From Flavobacterium cerinum (GTDB lineage: Bacteria; Bacteroidota; Bacteroidia; Flavobacteriales; Flavobacteriaceae): a stretch of DNA of 64,000 nucleotides. The translations under genes and the position numbers were made by a program. This document shows positions 24,679-33,538 of the stretch, piece by piece; position 1 is the stretch's first letter; each line of letters begins with the position of its first letter. The stretch covers positions 3,720,001-3,784,000 of the forward strand of contig NZ_CP101751.1 of assembly GCF_024496085.1 (NCBI RefSeq), read 5' to 3'. The notes under the pieces were generated by a model. The model was not told where the DNA came from and did no database searches. It saw only the letters and a program-made list of their open reading frames with translations.

Positions 24679-25392
24679 TTAACTGATTGCATCGTGAAAA
24701 ATAATTCCCATCGTATAACGATTACCACTCCGTACTTCACTTACACCGTGCTTCATTCCTACGCGGTAATATCCTTTTGTACCTCGTACCGGTCGGAAGT
24801 TGGTTGTAAAAATCAGAATATCACCTCGCTTCGGTTGTAATACGATTGCTTTAGACTGTGCCCGCGGGACTTGTTCGGTCAGTACAAATTCACCGCCGGT
24901 ATAGGCTTCTCCGGTTTCATTCAGAAACAACACCATTTGGATCGGGAAATACACCTCTCCATATAAATCCTGATGTAAAGTATTAAAACCGCCTTTCGTA
25001 TAATTCAGAATCAGTGCAGTGGGTTTCAGCTGATTGTTGTCTTTGCAAAGCTCCAGTAATTCCTGATGTTTTTCCGGATATCGGGTATCGATATGCAAAG
25101 CTTTCATCCATAAATTAGCGATCGGCACCAATTTTTCATACACTTCAGATCGCAGCTGCTGAATAAGATCCGGCAGCGGATAATCAAAGTATTTATATTC
25201 TCCTTTTCCAAAGCGATACCGTTCCATTACTACGGTTTTACGATATAAACCGGACTCATTATATTGATCAATCAAAGTATTGCAAATGGTTTCCGGTACT
25301 ATATCCGATAATACAACATATCCTTTTTCATGCATTGTTCCGGCCACCTGATCCCAATCGATAGTCTTCAAACGTTCTGATACAGTCTCCAT
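24679..25392 (-). CDS. 2OG-Fe(II) oxygenase of the alkylation operon
   Basis: A 237-aa double-stranded beta-helix oxygenase, unlike AlkB in sequence. The probable iron triad is H140 and D142 (NTLHQDLYGEVYFP) with H215 (VGMKHGVSEV), and R225 (SGNRYTMG) probably binds 2-oxoglutarate. The GGEFVLTEQ and GDILIFTTN segments are typical of prolyl-hydroxylase-like folds. It overlaps the Ada gene by one base and precedes the Ada zinc-domain gene by 5 bp. The substrate is not evident; its place between repair genes suggests repair of alkylated DNA, RNA or protein. Confidence 0.85.
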   Translation of the reverse strand: METVSERLKTIDWDQVAGTMHEKGYVVLSDIVPETICNTLIDQYNESGLYRKTVVMERYRFGKGEYKYFDYPLPDLIQQLRSEVYEKLVPIANLWMKALHIDTRYPEKHQELLELCKDNNQLKPTALILNYTKGGFNTLHQDLYGEVYFPIQMVLFLNETGEAYTGGEFVLTEQVPRAQSKAIVLQPKRGDILIFTTNFRPVRGTKGYYRVGMKHGVSEVRSGNRYTMGIIFHDAIS

Positions 25393-26258
25393 TATTGATT
25401 CAATAAAATTTCAGACTGACAAGCTTCCCAACCGATAATTGCTTTTTTTCGCGCACTTCCCCAGTGGTATTCCCCGATCATTCCCGTAGCTTGTATTACT
25501 CTATGGCAAGGAATCAGAAAAGCGACCGGATTATTCCCGATAGCGGTTCCTACGGCGCGCGATGCTTTTGGTTTTGCAATACTTTTGGCAATATCACCAT
25601 ATGTTGCAAGTTGTCCCATCGGAATTTTCAACAAGGTCTCCCATACTTTTAACTGAAAATCCGTTCCGCGTAAGTGCAATTTAATGTGTCGCGGTTGACT
25701 CCAATCGTTTTCAAAAAAAGACAATACTTCCTGCTGATACATGTCGCTCGCCGATTGAATTGCTGCATTCGGAAATTCTTTTTCCAGTTCTTGCAGAGCT
25801 ATTTCCTGATCATCAGCAAAAACAAGTCGGCATATCCCTTTTTTTGTTGAAGCCAGTAATAATTTTCCGAACGGGCTTTCAGCAAAACTATAATTGATTT
25901 CCAATTGTTCGCCACCGTTTTTATAATCACCCGGTGTCATTCCTTCAATATTTACAAACAGATCATGTAATCGTCCGGTTCCGGATAATCCGGTTTCAAA
26001 TGCAGCCTCAGAAAGGGTTAACTGATTTGATTTCAGCATTTTTTTAGCGTGTTCTACCGTCAGATACTGTAAAAATTTCTTCGGACTCACTCCGGCCCAC
26101 TCCGTAAATATTTTTTGAAAATGAAACGGGCTTACGTGAACGAAAGCGGCTACGTCTTCCAACGACGGCTGTGTTTTAAAATTAGCGTACAGAAAATCGA
26201 TCGCCTTAGCGATGCGATCAAACTGAAATTGTTCCTGTGTTTTCATTTTGTGATTCAT
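25392..26258 (-). CDS. ada: Ada-like regulator: AraC domain fused to O6-methylguanine-DNA methyltransferase
   Basis: 288 aa. Residues about 12-115 form an AraC-type helix-turn-helix pair; residues about 120-285 form the MGMT domain with the suicide cysteine C251 in NPVAFLIPCHRV and RAVGTAIGNNP before it. It lacks the N-terminal zinc domain of E. coli Ada, which is encoded separately two genes downstream. ATG 26258 or 26246 could be used; both lie just after the -7 box. First gene of a four-gene operon with one-base overlaps or a 5-bp gap (Ada, oxygenase, zinc domain, AlkB). Likely activator of its own operon by analogy with Ada. Confidence 0.93.
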   Translation of the reverse strand: MNHKMKTQEQFQFDRIAKAIDFLYANFKTQPSLEDVAAFVHVSPFHFQKIFTEWAGVSPKKFLQYLTVEHAKKMLKSNQLTLSEAAFETGLSGTGRLHDLFVNIEGMTPGDYKNGGEQLEINYSFAESPFGKLLLASTKKGICRLVFADDQEIALQELEKEFPNAAIQSASDMYQQEVLSFFENDWSQPRHIKLHLRGTDFQLKVWETLLKIPMGQLATYGDIAKSIAKPKASRAVGTAIGNNPVAFLIPCHRVIQATGMIGEYHWGSARKKAIIGWEACQSEILLNQ

Positions 26259-26271
26259 AAAATTAACACAA

Positions 26272-26279
26272 CAAAGTTA
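26272..26279 (-). promoter_or_regulatory. Putative -7 box of the alkylation operon
   Basis: The minus strand reads TAACTTTG, matching TAnnTTTG, 13 bases before the ada ATG at 26258. No TTG is present at the -33 distance, consistent with a promoter needing an activator. Confidence 0.5.
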
Positions 26280-26390
26280 GCTTCAACGAAAATGGTTTCC
26301 GACCCGAAACTTGCTGATTTAGCCACATCAGATAGTGATTAAAATTACAAAATAATATACTTTCCCGACGATAAAAACAGCATTTTGAAT

Positions 26391-26398
26391 TATCTTTG
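26391..26398 (+). promoter_or_regulatory. Putative -7 box of rdgB
   Basis: TATCTTTG matches TAnnTTTG and lies 30 bp before the rdgB ATG. Confidence 0.5.
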
Positions 26399-26428
26399 TG
26401 TGCTTAAACGACAAACTTCACAACTGAT

Positions 26429-27001
26429 ATGAAATTAGTTTTTGCATCCAACAACCGCAACAAAATTAAAGAAATCCAACAACTACTACCCGAGTCCATT
26501 CAGATTCTAAGTCTAAGTGATATCAATTGTGATGTCGATATTCCGGAAACCGCCGATACTATTGAAGGCAATGCCATTCTAAAAGCCAATTATGTAACGG
26601 AACATTATGGTTATAACTGTTTTGCCGACGACAGCGGATTGGAAGTTGACGCTTTAAACGGTGCTCCGGGAGTGATTTCGGCTCGTTATGCCGGCGATCA
26701 TAAAAACGACAATGACAATATCGATAAGTTGCTTTCTGAAATGTCTGATCAGGACAATAGAAATGCTAATTTCAAAACGGTCATTGCCTTAAATCTGGAC
26801 GGAACCCAACATCTGTTTACCGGAATTATAAACGGTACGATTATTCAGGAAAGAAGAGGTGAAAATGGTTTTGGTTATGATCCTGTATTTATTGCCGAAC
26901 AAGATACCCGTACTTTTGCCGAACTGGAAATGGAAGAAAAATCCAGCATCAGTCACCGCGGAAAAGCCGTTAAACAATTGGTTGATTTTTTAAATCGTTA
27001 A
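26429..27001 (+). CDS. rdgB: Non-canonical purine NTP pyrophosphatase (RdgB/HAM1)
   Basis: Removes dITP, XTP and related deaminated nucleotides from the pool. The 190-aa product shows the family signatures in order: FASNNRNKIKEIQ at the N-terminus, ADDSGLEVDALNGAPGV with SARYAG, GENGFGYDPVF and SHRGKAVKQL near the end. It has normal length. Single gene with its own -7 box, divergent from ada with 170 bp between. Confidence 0.96.
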   Translation: MKLVFASNNRNKIKEIQQLLPESIQILSLSDINCDVDIPETADTIEGNAILKANYVTEHYGYNCFADDSGLEVDALNGAPGVISARYAGDHKNDNDNIDKLLSEMSDQDNRNANFKTVIALNLDGTQHLFTGIINGTIIQERRGENGFGYDPVFIAEQDTRTFAELEMEEKSSISHRGKAVKQLVDFLNR

Positions 27002-27219
27002 AGACATAAAAGTGTGTTTTACAGAAACGTCATGGCAATATTATTCTGAAAATTCCTCCTAAAGTTTTCACAATTCTGAATTAAGTTTTTATATATCTGA
27101 CGTTTAATTTTCGCTTTAAAGCCGCCAACAAGCACACTTAAACAATAAACACCTGAAAATCAATTACAAACAAAAACACAAATATCAAAAACATATTAGC
27201 ATATCTCGTTAATTTACAG

Positions 27220-27227
27220 TAACTTTG
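27220..27227 (+). promoter_or_regulatory. Putative -7 box of the DEAD-box helicase gene
   Basis: TAACTTTG matches TAnnTTTG, 21 bp before the ATG. The 5' side of the gap (27002-27219) is AT-rich, and I saw no structured leader or small gene in it. Confidence 0.55.
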
Positions 27228-27248
27228 CCCCCAATTTAAAAATAACGA

Positions 27249-29114
27249 ATGAATAAATTTGAACAATTAGGATTGAATGAATCGCTACTGCTGGCGATTA
27301 AAGATCTAGGATTTGAAAATCCGTCGGAGGTACAGGAAAAGGCGATTCCCCTATTATTGGAAAAAGACACAGACATTGTTGCGTTGGCACAGACCGGGAC
27401 AGGTAAGACAGCTGCGTTTGGTTTCCCGCTGATTCAAAAAATTGATGCTGAGAACAGAAATACTCAGGCTTTAATTTTATCGCCAACACGCGAACTTTGT
27501 TTACAGATCACCAATGAGATTAAACAATATTCAAAATACGTTAAAGGAATTCACACTGTAGCGGTTTATGGTGGTGCCAGCATTACCGAACAAGCTAAAG
27601 ATGTAAAAAGAGGTGCTCAGATTATTGTAGCTACTCCAGGAAGAATGCAAGACATGATTAACAGAGGTATGGTTAACATTAAGAACATTAATTTCTGTGT
27701 TCTTGATGAGGCTGACGAGATGTTAAACATGGGATTTTATGATGATATCACTGCTATTTTATCCGATACCCCGGAAGATAAAAGTACCTGGTTGTTTTCT
27801 GCAACCATGCCACAGGAAGTAGCGCGAATTGCCCGTGAATTTATGAGAAAGCCACTTGAAATTACAGTGGGTCATAAAAATTCCGGTTCGCAAAACGTTT
27901 CTCACGAGTTTTATCTTGTTAATGCCCGTGACCGTTATGCTGCTTTAAAACGTTTAGCCGATGCAAATCCGGATATTTTCTCTGTGATTTTTTGCCGAAC
28001 AAAACGCGATACTCAGGCTGTAGCTGAAAAATTAATTGAAGACGGATACAATGCTGCTGCTTTACACGGTGATTTGTCTCAGGCACAACGTGACAGCGTA
28101 ATGAAATCATTCCGTGGTCGCCAGATTCAAATGCTTGTTGCAACTGACGTAGCTGCACGTGGTATTGACGTTGATGATATTACACACGTAATCAACTATC
28201 AGTTACCGGACGAAATCGAAACGTATACACACCGTTCAGGAAGAACCGGTCGTGCCGGAAAATCAGGAACTTCACTTGTAATTATTACTAAAAGTGAATT
28301 GCGTAAAATTTCACAGATCGAGCGTATCATCAAAACTAAATTTGAAGAGAAACCGATTCCTTCCGGAATTGAAATCTGCGAAATCCAGTTATTCCACTTA
28401 GCTAACAAAATCAAAGACGTTGAAGTAGATCACGAAATCGATTCTTACCTTCCGGCTATTTATGAGGTAATGAAAGACCTTACAAAAGAAGAGGTAATTA
28501 AGAAAATGGTTTCCGTTGAATTCAACCGTTTCATCAACTACTATAAAAAATCACGCGATTTATCAGCTCAAAATGCAGGAGAACGTCGCGAAGATGCCGG
28601 AAGTATCCCAACTGACGGAGCTGTTCGTTTCTTTATCAACATCGGGTCACGCGATAATTTTGACTGGATGACGTTAAAAGATTTCTTACGCGACACATTG
28701 GAACTAGGCCGTGATGATTTGTTTAAAGTAGATGTAAAAGAAGGTTTCTCCTTTTTCAATACGGATGCAGAACATGCTGACAAGGTAATGGACGTATTAA
28801 ACAATATCCATTTAGAAGGTAGAAAAATCAACGTAGAAATTTCTAAAAACGACGGTGGTTCTAATAGCAGACGACGTGATCACAACGGACGTAGTGGTGG
28901 TGGCGACAGAGGCCGCTCTTCTTCTTTCCGAGGTGGTGACCGCGATCGCGACAGAGGTCCGAGAAAAGAACGTAGTTTTGGTGGCGGACGTTCCGAAAGA
29001 AAAGATGATTTCGGCGACAGACCGGCACGAAACGAAAGAAGATCAGACCGTTCTCCGCGTCGTTCAGAAGGTTCTTCGAACAACACTAGCGGAAGACGCC
29101 CGAGAAGAAGCTAA
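27249..29114 (+). CDS. deaD: DEAD-box ATP-dependent RNA helicase with arginine-rich tail
   Basis: A 621-aa helicase of the DeaD/CsdA type. Motif I AQTGTGKT and PTRELCLQ are followed by DEAD (VLDEADEML), SAT, and motif VI HRSGRTGRAGKSG. A DbpA-like RNA-binding domain occupies about 455-535 (VRFFINIGSRDNFDWMTLKDF). The last 85 residues are low-complexity and rich in Arg, Gly, Asp and Ser (RGG- and RDRD-like repeats), typical of RNA-binding tails. It probably acts in ribosome assembly or mRNA turnover in the cold. Frames on both strands over the tail are compositional shadows. Confidence 0.95.
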   Translation: MNKFEQLGLNESLLLAIKDLGFENPSEVQEKAIPLLLEKDTDIVALAQTGTGKTAAFGFPLIQKIDAENRNTQALILSPTRELCLQITNEIKQYSKYVKGIHTVAVYGGASITEQAKDVKRGAQIIVATPGRMQDMINRGMVNIKNINFCVLDEADEMLNMGFYDDITAILSDTPEDKSTWLFSATMPQEVARIAREFMRKPLEITVGHKNSGSQNVSHEFYLVNARDRYAALKRLADANPDIFSVIFCRTKRDTQAVAEKLIEDGYNAAALHGDLSQAQRDSVMKSFRGRQIQMLVATDVAARGIDVDDITHVINYQLPDEIETYTHRSGRTGRAGKSGTSLVIITKSELRKISQIERIIKTKFEEKPIPSGIEICEIQLFHLANKIKDVEVDHEIDSYLPAIYEVMKDLTKEEVIKKMVSVEFNRFINYYKKSRDLSAQNAGERREDAGSIPTDGAVRFFINIGSRDNFDWMTLKDFLRDTLELGRDDLFKVDVKEGFSFFNTDAEHADKVMDVLNNIHLEGRKINVEISKNDGGSNSRRRDHNGRSGGGDRGRSSSFRGGDRDRDRGPRKERSFGGGRSERKDDFGDRPARNERRSDRSPRRSEGSSNNTSGRRPRRS

Positions 29115-29192
29115 TTCTTTTGTTAATTTTCTTCTAATATAAATTAAAAACTGCAAAATATCCCTTACTTTTAGACCAATCTAATAACCCGT

Positions 29193-29963
29193 ATGAGATT
29201 TTTTGCAGTTTTTTTATTGACCTTACTTACATTAACCGGCTACGCTCAGGAAACCGAAACATCCACTACTGTTTCCGGAATTGTAGTAAATGCCACGACT
29301 TTACTTCCCAAAAGTAATGTCAACGTTGTTAACATCAATACCGTAAAAGGAACTACTTCCGGCGGTCACGGTGAATTCACTATTGAAGCCAAAGTAAACG
29401 ACACCCTTCACTTTTCTTTTATCGGTTTCGAATCGATTAAGATTCGGGTCACAAATGACTGGATCAAAAATAAAAACACTAAAATCCGACTAACTGAAAA
29501 GGCATATGCACTGGAAGAAGTTGTGATTAACAAATATCAATTGACCGGTTACCTTGAAGTGGATACCAAGATTTTACCGTTAAATGAAAATTTCCGCTAT
29601 CCTATCACCGGATTACCATACGGATATGAAGCCGGCGATCATTCACCAAACAAAATTAACCGCGTTTTAGGTTCACTCTTTAACCCTGCTGATTTACTGT
29701 ATAATTTCTTCGGAAAAAAACCGAAAGAAATGAACAAGCTTAAGGAAATCAAAAAAGATGATGTAGTCAAAAACCTATTGGCTTCCAAATTCGACAAAGA
29801 GACACTCGCTTCTTTACTAGGTATTGATCCGAAAGAAATCAATGAAATTTTACAGCGTTGTAATTATTCCGAAACCTTTATCAAGACAGCAAATGACCTT
29901 CAAATCATGGAAGCAATCAGTAGCTGTTATGAAGATTATAAAATCTTAAAACGGAAGAAATAA
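29193..29963 (+). CDS. Secreted CarboxypepD_reg-like domain protein
   Basis: A 256-aa exported protein. Sec signal peptide at about 1-19 (ending TGYAQ), then a CarboxypepD_reg-like beta-sandwich at about 26-105 (VSGIVVNATTLLPKSNVNVVN, GEFTIEAKVNDTLHFSFIGFE, ALEEVVI). Unlike TonB receptors it has no plug or barrel; a helical C-terminal region follows. Proteins of this type are common in Bacteroidetes envelopes and their role is unknown. First of three closely spaced genes, the next starting 8 bp after its stop. Confidence 0.8.
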   Translation: MRFFAVFLLTLLTLTGYAQETETSTTVSGIVVNATTLLPKSNVNVVNINTVKGTTSGGHGEFTIEAKVNDTLHFSFIGFESIKIRVTNDWIKNKNTKIRLTEKAYALEEVVINKYQLTGYLEVDTKILPLNENFRYPITGLPYGYEAGDHSPNKINRVLGSLFNPADLLYNFFGKKPKEMNKLKEIKKDDVVKNLLASKFDKETLASLLGIDPKEINEILQRCNYSETFIKTANDLQIMEAISSCYEDYKILKRKK

Positions 29964-29971
29964 CCTCATTT

Positions 29972-30619
29972 ATGAAAGAAACTTTAGCTAAAGCAAAACA
30001 TTATTCAAAATGGCTTTGGCTGCTACTTTTTTCGTATTTCGGTTATCTGATGCTGGAAATTACTCTGCGTTATATTCCTTTTCATACTGATACCGCCTTT
30101 TTACAGATCAAACAACAGGAAGTAACTGCTATTACGAGTTACATTACCTTCTTTTATATTCATGTATACAGCGCTCTATTTGTCTTATTAGCCGGTTATA
30201 CACAATTTAGTTCTTCGTTGTTGGAACGATTTCCTAAACTTCATCGAATTAGCGGAAAAGTGTATGCTTTTATTGTTCTTTTATTAGCCGCACCCTCCGG
30301 AATCTTTATCGGTTATTATGCCAATGGTGGCTTAAGCTCCCAAATCGCTTTTATACTATTAGGCCTATTATGGTTCTTTTTTACACTTAAAGGCATCATC
30401 GCTATCCGAAAAAAAGCTATCATAGCGCATCGAAATTTTATGCTTCGGAGTTTTGCATTAGCTTTATCTGCCATAACTTTACGTTTATGGAAAGTAATTC
30501 TGGTATATTTATTTCATCCGAATCCTATGGATGTCTATCAAATTATCGCATGGTTAGGATGGATTCCCAATCTTATACTAGCAGAATGGCTTATTCGTTC
30601 TAAAAAACAGATTAAATGA
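29972..30619 (+). CDS. DUF2306 membrane protein
   Basis: A 215-aa protein with about six membrane helices. The DUF2306 pattern is visible: HRISGKVY, PSGIFIGYYANGG, then AIRKKAIIAHRNFMLRSFALALSAITLRLW. Function unknown. Its stop codon overlaps the start of the following lipoprotein gene by four bases (ATGA), so the two are coupled. Confidence 0.85.
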   Translation: MKETLAKAKHYSKWLWLLLFSYFGYLMLEITLRYIPFHTDTAFLQIKQQEVTAITSYITFFYIHVYSALFVLLAGYTQFSSSLLERFPKLHRISGKVYAFIVLLLAAPSGIFIGYYANGGLSSQIAFILLGLLWFFFTLKGIIAIRKKAIIAHRNFMLRSFALALSAITLRLWKVILVYLFHPNPMDVYQIIAWLGWIPNLILAEWLIRSKKQIK

Positions 30620-31473
30620 AGAAAATTATTTTTTTTGCTCTCGTTTTAACTTTGGCAGCTTGTAACTCCAAAGACAAAAAAACAACCGATTCCATTGAGA
30701 ATATTGCTTCCAATGAAACGGTGAAGGAAACCAATACCGAATTATACGGCTCCTGGGTTGGTGACTTTATCGTAGTTGAACAAAAAGATCCTGCCGAATA
30801 TCATCCGGACAATAAAATCAGTATTGTTTTAAAAAAAATAACACCTGAACAGGTTATCGGGCAAAGCGTTGTAGCCGGTAACAGTAGGCCGCTCACAGGA
30901 ACTTTATCGGGAAATAAATTCATCTTAAAAGAACCCGGCGATCATAAATATGACGGTGTTTTTGAATTCGAATTCCGAAATGATAGTTTAATTGGTAACT
31001 GGACCGCTTTTAATACCAATATTGCTGTTCCGAAACGAAGTTTTGGTCTGGCGAAAAAACAATTTATATACGATCCGAAGCTAATGTTACCGGAAGAAGG
31101 TGATTATGTTGATTGGTATAATCCCAAACAAAAAGAACAGGAAATTGAAGGTGAAACCTTTTCGGAAGAATATTACCGTCAGGCTTCCGATGAAATTACA
31201 CAACTTAATGCTTCCACACAGAAGTTAACGGAACCAATTCTGAAAAACTTAAAAAAACTGGATCTTGAAATCATTCGCAATACTATATACGCCCGACATG
31301 GTTATACCTTTAAAAAGAAAAGCATCCGCCAATTCTTTGATCCGGTTAGTTGGTATATGCCGGTTTCCGACAATGTAGACAACGAACTGACACCATTGGA
31401 AAAGGACAACATCGCCTTGTTAAAGCGATTTGAAAAATATGCCGAAGATAATTACGATACTTTCGGAAGATAA
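30616..31473 (+). CDS. YARHG-domain lipoprotein
   Basis: A 285-aa predicted lipoprotein: signal peptide with lipobox LAAC (lipidated C16), a beta-rich middle section (about 40-150), and a C-terminal YARHG domain (about 210-275) with RNTIYARHGYTFKKK and a W-Y-containing tail. YARHG domains are extracellular modules of unknown function. The gene overlaps the DUF2306 gene by 4 bp, and its stop codon lies in the stem of a bidirectional terminator. Confidence 0.85.
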   Translation: MKKIIFFALVLTLAACNSKDKKTTDSIENIASNETVKETNTELYGSWVGDFIVVEQKDPAEYHPDNKISIVLKKITPEQVIGQSVVAGNSRPLTGTLSGNKFILKEPGDHKYDGVFEFEFRNDSLIGNWTAFNTNIAVPKRSFGLAKKQFIYDPKLMLPEEGDYVDWYNPKQKEQEIEGETFSEEYYRQASDEITQLNASTQKLTEPILKNLKKLDLEIIRNTIYARHGYTFKKKSIRQFFDPVSWYMPVSDNVDNELTPLEKDNIALLKRFEKYAEDNYDTFGR

Positions 31474-31497
31474 AAGAGGAAATTATTCCTCTTTTTT
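31472..31497. terminator. Bidirectional terminator containing both stop codons
   Basis: Stem AAAAGAGGAA (31472-31481) with TTCCTCTTTT (31486-31495) around ATTA. The left arm takes in part of the TAA of the upstream gene (31471-31473), and the loop holds the TAA of the convergent methyltransferase gene (31483-31485). A- and T-runs flank both sides. Confidence 0.85.
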
Positions 31498-32163
31498 GTT
31501 TTTTTCCAGATATAATCGGGTGATATAATCAATATCCTTAATCGATTTCCGGGTCCAGTCGATTCTTTTTTCCAGCATTTCCGCTTCCGTGAGTTTCCAG
31601 TCCAAACCGGAATTTCGCAAACGGGTTGATATATTTTGCAGAATAATAGCCGCTGAAACCGAGATATTAAGACTTTCCGTAAAACCAACCATTGGAATTT
31701 TCATAAAACCATCGGCCTGTTGCATTACCTCATCCGATAATCCGTTCCGCTCCGTTCCGAAGAAAATAGCGGCCGGCTGTGAAATATCAAAATCTTCCAA
31801 TAAACAATCATTATCATGCGGAGTGGTCGCAATAATACGATAGCCTTTTTGCTTCAAATCCATAATACAATCCTGATTCGAATTAAAACGATTAATATCG
31901 ACCCATTTTTGTGCCCCCATTGCAATCTCTTTGTCAATTTTTTTTCCGAAACGCTCTTCTACAACATTCAGCTCCTGGATTCCGAAAACTTCACAACTAC
32001 GCATCACAGCACTTGTATTGTGTAACTGAAAGAGATCTTCAACCGCAACCGTAAAATGTTTCGTACGGTTTTCTAACACTCTGATAAAACCCTCTTTGCG
32101 ATTTTCTGTAATAAAATTCTCTAAATATGCTAAATAAGCGGTATCCGAAAAAAGATGCTCCAT
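31483..32163 (-). CDS. trmH: SpoU/TrmH-family tRNA 2'-O-methyltransferase
   Basis: A 226-aa SPOUT methyltransferase, probably forming Gm18 in tRNA. Motif 1 NTSAVMRSCEVFG, motif 2 IFFGTERNGLSDEV and motif 3 IPMVGFTESLNISVSAAIIL contain the knot and S-adenosylmethionine site. The N-terminal helical extension fits TrmH rather than RlmB. It is convergent with the YARHG gene and divergent from the sigma-factor gene (58-bp gap). Substrate assignment is by similarity only. Confidence 0.87.
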   Translation of the reverse strand: MEHLFSDTAYLAYLENFITENRKEGFIRVLENRTKHFTVAVEDLFQLHNTSAVMRSCEVFGIQELNVVEERFGKKIDKEIAMGAQKWVDINRFNSNQDCIMDLKQKGYRIIATTPHDNDCLLEDFDISQPAAIFFGTERNGLSDEVMQQADGFMKIPMVGFTESLNISVSAAIILQNISTRLRNSGLDWKLTEAEMLEKRIDWTRKSIKDIDYITRLYLEKNKKEE

Positions 32164-32221
32164 TAAAAAAATATGATTTGTTAATTTTGTTTACTAACTT
32201 TAGTGAGGTTAAATCACTCTT

Positions 32222-32752
32222 ATGACTCAAGAAGAACTACTGGCACAAATTTACAAAAAAGACGACAAAGCTTTTACGCTTTTGTACGACATGTATGCCA
32301 AAAACCTGTACGGTATCATTTATACCCTTATAAAAGACCGGGAAGAAGCTGAGGATGTCCTTCAGGAAACTTTTGTTAAAATCTGGAAAAATCTGGATTC
32401 CTATAACGAAAGTAAAGGGCGTTTTTTTACTTGGATCCTCAATATAGCCCGTAACGGAGCCATAGATCGATTGCGTTCCAAAGACTTTAACAATAATCAG
32501 AAAAACTTATCTTCCGACAATTTCGTACATATACTCGATGACAGTTCAAGGACGACTAATAAAATCGATACAATAGGAATCCAGGAGTTTGTCAAAAAAC
32601 TAAAACCTAAATGCATCCAGCTTATCGACCTTTTATTTTTCAAAGGTTATACACAACAGGAAGTTTCCGAAACGCTGGAAATACCATTAGGAACAGTAAA
32701 AACACAAAACAGAAATTGTATTAACGAATTAAGAAACCTGCTGAGAGTATAA
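32222..32752 (+). CDS. ECF-type RNA polymerase sigma factor
   Basis: 176 aa. Sigma-2 region at about 18-90 (LYDMYAKNLYGIIY, EAEDVLQETFVKIW, RFFTWILNIARN) and sigma-4 region at about 120-172 (FFKGYTQQEVSETLEIPLGTVKTQ). No sigma-3, as expected for ECF factors. Its TAA overlaps the next ATG by one base (TAATG), and the next gene encodes a membrane anti-sigma factor, so the pair is a regulatory module. A near-consensus TAACTTTA box lies upstream. Confidence 0.94.
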   Translation: MTQEELLAQIYKKDDKAFTLLYDMYAKNLYGIIYTLIKDREEAEDVLQETFVKIWKNLDSYNESKGRFFTWILNIARNGAIDRLRSKDFNNNQKNLSSDNFVHILDDSSRTTNKIDTIGIQEFVKKLKPKCIQLIDLLFFKGYTQQEVSETLEIPLGTVKTQNRNCINELRNLLRV

Positions 32753-33537
32753 TGAATACAAGAGAATATATAGAATCCGGTATTTTAGAACTATATGTTT
32801 TCGGAAAATTATCCGAAGATGAAAATACTGATGTACAAATTCGTGCCAACGAATATCCGGAGATAAAAAAAGAAATTGAAAGTATCGAACAAGCGATTAT
32901 CAACTTATCGTATAGTGTTGCTCCGCATCTTTCCAATGAAAATTTCAATGCAATCCGAAAGGCATTACTTGAAAGAGAAACGGCCGTAGTACCGTTAAAA
33001 CCGAAGACAAACCGAGCTGCTTATCTGGGCTGGGCCGCCTCATTCCTATTATTATTGGGTGCCGGCTTCCTGTATTTCCAAATGAATCAGGGCGATATAT
33101 TATTAAAAGACAGCAAACAGAAAAACGATCAATTACAGAAATCGGTTGTAACGCTTCAGGAACAAAATAAAAACAATGAAACCATCCTGAATCTCCTTAA
33201 AAACGAGAAAAATACCCTTGTAACTCTTGCCGGGCAAACTGTTGCACCGGAAGCAAAAGCTAAAATATACTGGAATCAGGAAGATCATTCCGTATATGTA
33301 GACGCATCAGGATTACCGGAAGCACCTAAAGGCCATGTTTATCAGGTATGGTCCTTAAAAATGGATCCGCTAACACCAACAAGCATCGGGTTACTGGAAA
33401 AAACCGAAATCGGAAATTCAAAAATATTTAAAGTAGACAATACCGCTGATGCCGAAGGTTTCGGAATTACTTTAGAACCGGCCGGAGGTAGTGCAGCACC
33501 TACAATGGATCAATTATATACATTAGGAAAAGTTTAA
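32752..33537 (+). CDS. RskA-like membrane anti-sigma factor
   Basis: A 261-aa protein with a cytosolic N-terminal sigma-binding part (about 1-85), one membrane helix at about 88-107, a short coiled-coil (about 118-150), and a C-terminal anti-sigma-K/RskA domain with IYWNQEDHSVYVDASGLPEAPKGHVYQVW. It holds the ECF sigma factor at the membrane until a signal releases it. It overlaps the sigma gene by one base and is followed after one base by a sirtuin gene. Confidence 0.92.
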   Translation: MNTREYIESGILELYVFGKLSEDENTDVQIRANEYPEIKKEIESIEQAIINLSYSVAPHLSNENFNAIRKALLERETAVVPLKPKTNRAAYLGWAASFLLLLGAGFLYFQMNQGDILLKDSKQKNDQLQKSVVTLQEQNKNNETILNLLKNEKNTLVTLAGQTVAPEAKAKIYWNQEDHSVYVDASGLPEAPKGHVYQVWSLKMDPLTPTSIGLLEKTEIGNSKIFKVDNTADAEGFGITLEPAGGSAAPTMDQLYTLGKV

Positions 33538-33538
33538 A

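Noticed and set aside
28855..29142. Extra frames over the helicase C-terminal tail on both strands
   Set aside because: Low-complexity Arg/Gly/Asp repeats keep several frames open; they are not separate genes.
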